From positions 1 through 45,869 of the forward strand of contig VXOH01000058.1 of NCBI GenBank assembly GCA_009840135.1: DNA of 45,869 bases, read 5' to 3'. Below, piece after piece: positions 44,433 through 45,869 of this stretch (position 1 is the first letter of the stretch; each line of letters starts with the position of its first letter). The notes under the pieces are model-generated. The model was not told where the DNA came from and ran no database searches. It saw nothing but the letters and a program-made list of their open reading frames with translations. Both the position numbers and the translations under genes were made by a program. The stretch is from Chloroflexota bacterium (lineage in GTDB: Bacteria; Chloroflexota; Dehalococcoidia; Lucifugimonadales; UBA3495).

Positions 44433-45261
44433 TGCGGCAAACTGTACGCATCCCCTGGTGGACAGTATGGCTCGGGCCCGAGAGCTGGGCGAATTCTTCG
44501 CCCTGCCCCGGCGTCCACGTGAGGGCAAGGGCTGGACCGGCGCGAGGGAACTCTTCCAGGGTGAGGATGGGCGCCTGGAATCGCTGGTAATGACCTATGG
44601 AACACGGGCCTGGGATACTTCCAACCGGCACATGGCCGGGTCGGCGTTCCTGGTGGCTTATTTGAGCCGCGTCGTCTTTCCCCTGGTGGGTCAATACGTT
44701 CTGGCCGGGCGGGTTCCGAACATCGCCCTGGATAATCTGTCCTTCCACTGGAACGGGCCGGCCATAGACGCAACGGGCCTGGACCGGCTGGCCTTTGCCA
44801 CCCTGCCATCGGACCCCATGGCCGCCCACCCCGACGCTTTGATTGTCGCCGACGCCGATGCCTTGTACGACAGGCTGAAAGAGTGGCTGTTTGAGGAAAA
44901 TCTGCAGATAGTCATTACGTGCCTGCGGCAATCAGCGGGCGCCAGCGTCAAGGTATCCTGGAACGCGGTGGCTGCCGCCTTTTCCCAGGCGCTCAACCGT
45001 CTGTACGCCGTCTCCGAAAATCGCCGGGAGGTGGTGGAAGCGGCCCACGTTTTCCTGGAAGACCCTTCCTCTCCCATCTACGGACAACTGACCATGGAGG
45101 AGTTTGAACACCAGGGCCGCAAAGGCTTCTACTCGCGGCGACGCGGCTGCTGCCTGTGGTGGCGTTCACCCCGGTCCAACGACTACTGCTCCAACTGCAT
45201 CCTGCTGCCGCGGGAACAGCAGGATGAAAGGTTCAGGGAGATGCTGGCGGGGGTGCGGTAG
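44425..45261 (+). CDS. FhuF-like (2Fe-2S) ferric reductase
   Basis: 278 residues from ATG 44425, which overlaps the preceding stop; the longer frame from 44251 lies inside that gene and is rejected. The C-terminus reads GCCLWWRSPRSNDYCSNCIL: Cys-Cys-x11-Cys-x2-Cys, closely like the CC-x10-C-x2-C cluster of FhuF, the ferric-siderophore reductase. The middle (AGSAFLVAYLSRVVFPLVGQYVLAG, NIALDNLSFHWNG) fits FhuF/IucA-C-terminal-like proteins. It would reduce ferric iron in the cytoplasm, releasing it from a chelator. No siderophore transporter is in the window. Confidence 0.8.
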   Translation: MADAANCTHPLVDSMARARELGEFFALPRRPREGKGWTGARELFQGEDGRLESLVMTYGTRAWDTSNRHMAGSAFLVAYLSRVVFPLVGQYVLAGRVPNIALDNLSFHWNGPAIDATGLDRLAFATLPSDPMAAHPDALIVADADALYDRLKEWLFEENLQIVITCLRQSAGASVKVSWNAVAAAFSQALNRLYAVSENRREVVEAAHVFLEDPSSPIYGQLTMEEFEHQGRKGFYSRRRGCCLWWRSPRSNDYCSNCILLPREQQDERFREMLAGVR

Positions 45262-45347
45262 GCAGGGTCTATGGGACGGTTTGAAGGAGTGGAGTTACAG
45301 CTAGCGGAGAGGGGTCACGGCCCACTGAGGCTATTGCGGAAATCTTC

Positions 45348-45707
45348 CTAGCCTGCCTGCAGGATTGCCCAGCCCAGCGCAATAGCCCCGCCGATAACTG
45401 TAACCACCAACGCCCCACCAACACCTATCAAGGTGATTGCCAGCTTGTCTATTCGCTGGTTCATCAGGTCAAAGCGGTGGTTAGTCTGGTCTATGACCTG
45501 ATCTATACGCTCGTTAGTCTGGTCAATTCGTTCGTTGGTCTGGTCTATTCGTTGATTGGTTTGGTTAATTCGTTCGTTGGTTTGGTCCAACCGACGAGAC
45601 AGATCTAACAGGCTGGCTTTAACGTCTTGAAGGGCGTCAACTACGCCATCCAGTCTGCCGATCACGTAGTTCAGGCTGCGTTCAGGCTCTTGTTCCATAG
45701 TCGCCAT
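45348..45707 (-). CDS. coiled-coil, C-terminally anchored membrane protein with heptad repeat
   Basis: 119 residues. The ATG follows AGGGA. After a short head, residues about 35-85 are tandem heptads (RLDQTNE, RINQTNQ, RIDQTNE, RIDQTNE, RIDQVID), a regular coiled coil encoded by repeating 21-base units. It ends with a transmembrane helix (ITLIGVGGALVVTVIGGAIALGWAIL). Such proteins often are annotated as hypothetical or apolipoprotein-like; a scaffold or spacer role is a guess. The DNA repeat could gain or lose units in frame. Confidence 0.75.
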   Translation of the reverse strand: MATMEQEPERSLNYVIGRLDGVVDALQDVKASLLDLSRRLDQTNERINQTNQRIDQTNERIDQTNERIDQVIDQTNHRFDLMNQRIDKLAITLIGVGGALVVTVIGGAIALGWAILQAG

Positions 45708-45739
45708 GGTTTATTCCCTGCCTTAAAGACTCTTCCCAG

Positions 45740-45816
45740 GGTTAAGGAAGGTCTGACTAAGTCCCCTCTCCCCTGGTGGAAGAGGGTGAGGGGGAAATGG
45801 TCGTTCGCAAACTGTC
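45740..45816. repeat. REP-like repeat (inverted), adjoining the contig end
   Basis: Reads, on the minus strand, GCGAACGACCATTTCCCCCTC, CCAGGGGAGAGGGGAC and AGACCTTCC, the order seen at 14195 and 34665. It continues directly into the terminal 53-base repeat, showing that the terminal sequence is part of this family. Confidence 0.75.
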
Positions 45817-45869
45817 CACCCCCATCCTTGTATATTGAACTGTAGGTGGGCGGAGCAAAGGCCGTACCC
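45817..45869. repeat. terminal inverted repeat, right copy
   Basis: Exact reverse complement of 1-53. Confidence 0.9.

Noticed and set aside
1-45869. tRNA, rRNA or riboswitch genes
   Set aside because: I looked for T-loop signatures, rRNA landmarks and common riboswitch cores (including a cobalamin-like possibility near 25600) and found none that held up.

Overview
The window looks like a metagenomic contig from a high-GC bacterium, most likely Chloroflexota (Dehalococcoidia / SAR202-like). This is inferred from the gene repertoire: many luciferase-like flavin oxidoreductases, amidases, VOC and SDR enzymes, surface proteins fitting a one-membrane envelope, frequent TTG/GTG starts, and dense short dispersed repeats. 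No rRNA or tRNA gene was seen, so taxonomy rests on content only. The first 53 bases and the last 53 bases are exact reverse complements and belong to one of the dispersed repeat families, so both ends probably stop inside the same multicopy repeat.

Region 1 (1-9160): a 1.6-kresidue surface protein (four Calx-beta-like, three FN3 and cadherin-like domains, a Pro/Thr stalk and a C-terminal membrane anchor) faces a MarR regulator across a 0.6-kb gap that holds a perfect 22-bp palindrome. A MITE-like element, a small exported protein and two tandem paralogous SAM methyltransferases follow on the minus strand.

Region 2 (9455-21189): a one-polypeptide phosphorelay (GAF-PAS-histidine kinase-receiver-winged helix) is followed by a RiPP-type locus. 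The locus has three precursor peptides with nitrile-hydratase-like (NHLP) leaders, an HlyD-like adaptor, a C39 peptidase/ABC exporter and a second long ABC exporter, so the full NHLM export set is present. No lanthipeptide synthetase, YcaO or radical SAM gene is visible. Directly downstream, a secreted-protein gene is split between two frames exactly at four copies of an 8-bp repeat, which suggests phase variation or an assembly error. Region 2 is the most interesting part of the window.

Region 3 (21190-27800): IS21 debris (IstB fragment), a BNR/sortilin-like beta-propeller protein, and a DAHP synthase gene. The DAHP synthase is preceded by an apparent transcription attenuator: a short leader ORF packed with Trp/Tyr/Phe codons, then a textbook intrinsic terminator.

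Region 4 (28340-45707): a catabolic stretch with three LLM flavin oxidoreductases, two VOC proteins, an alkaline-phosphatase-superfamily enzyme, an alpha/beta hydrolase, an amidase with a small GatC/AtzG-like partner, an SDR, an RmlD-like reductase, an isocitrate lyase/PEP mutase family enzyme, a YciI protein, an unknown protein overlapping a FhuF-like iron-sulfur reductase, and a coiled-coil membrane protein. At least three dispersed repeat families (composite MITE-like elements, 28-bp perfect palindromes, C/G-rich REP-like elements) sit between genes throughout.
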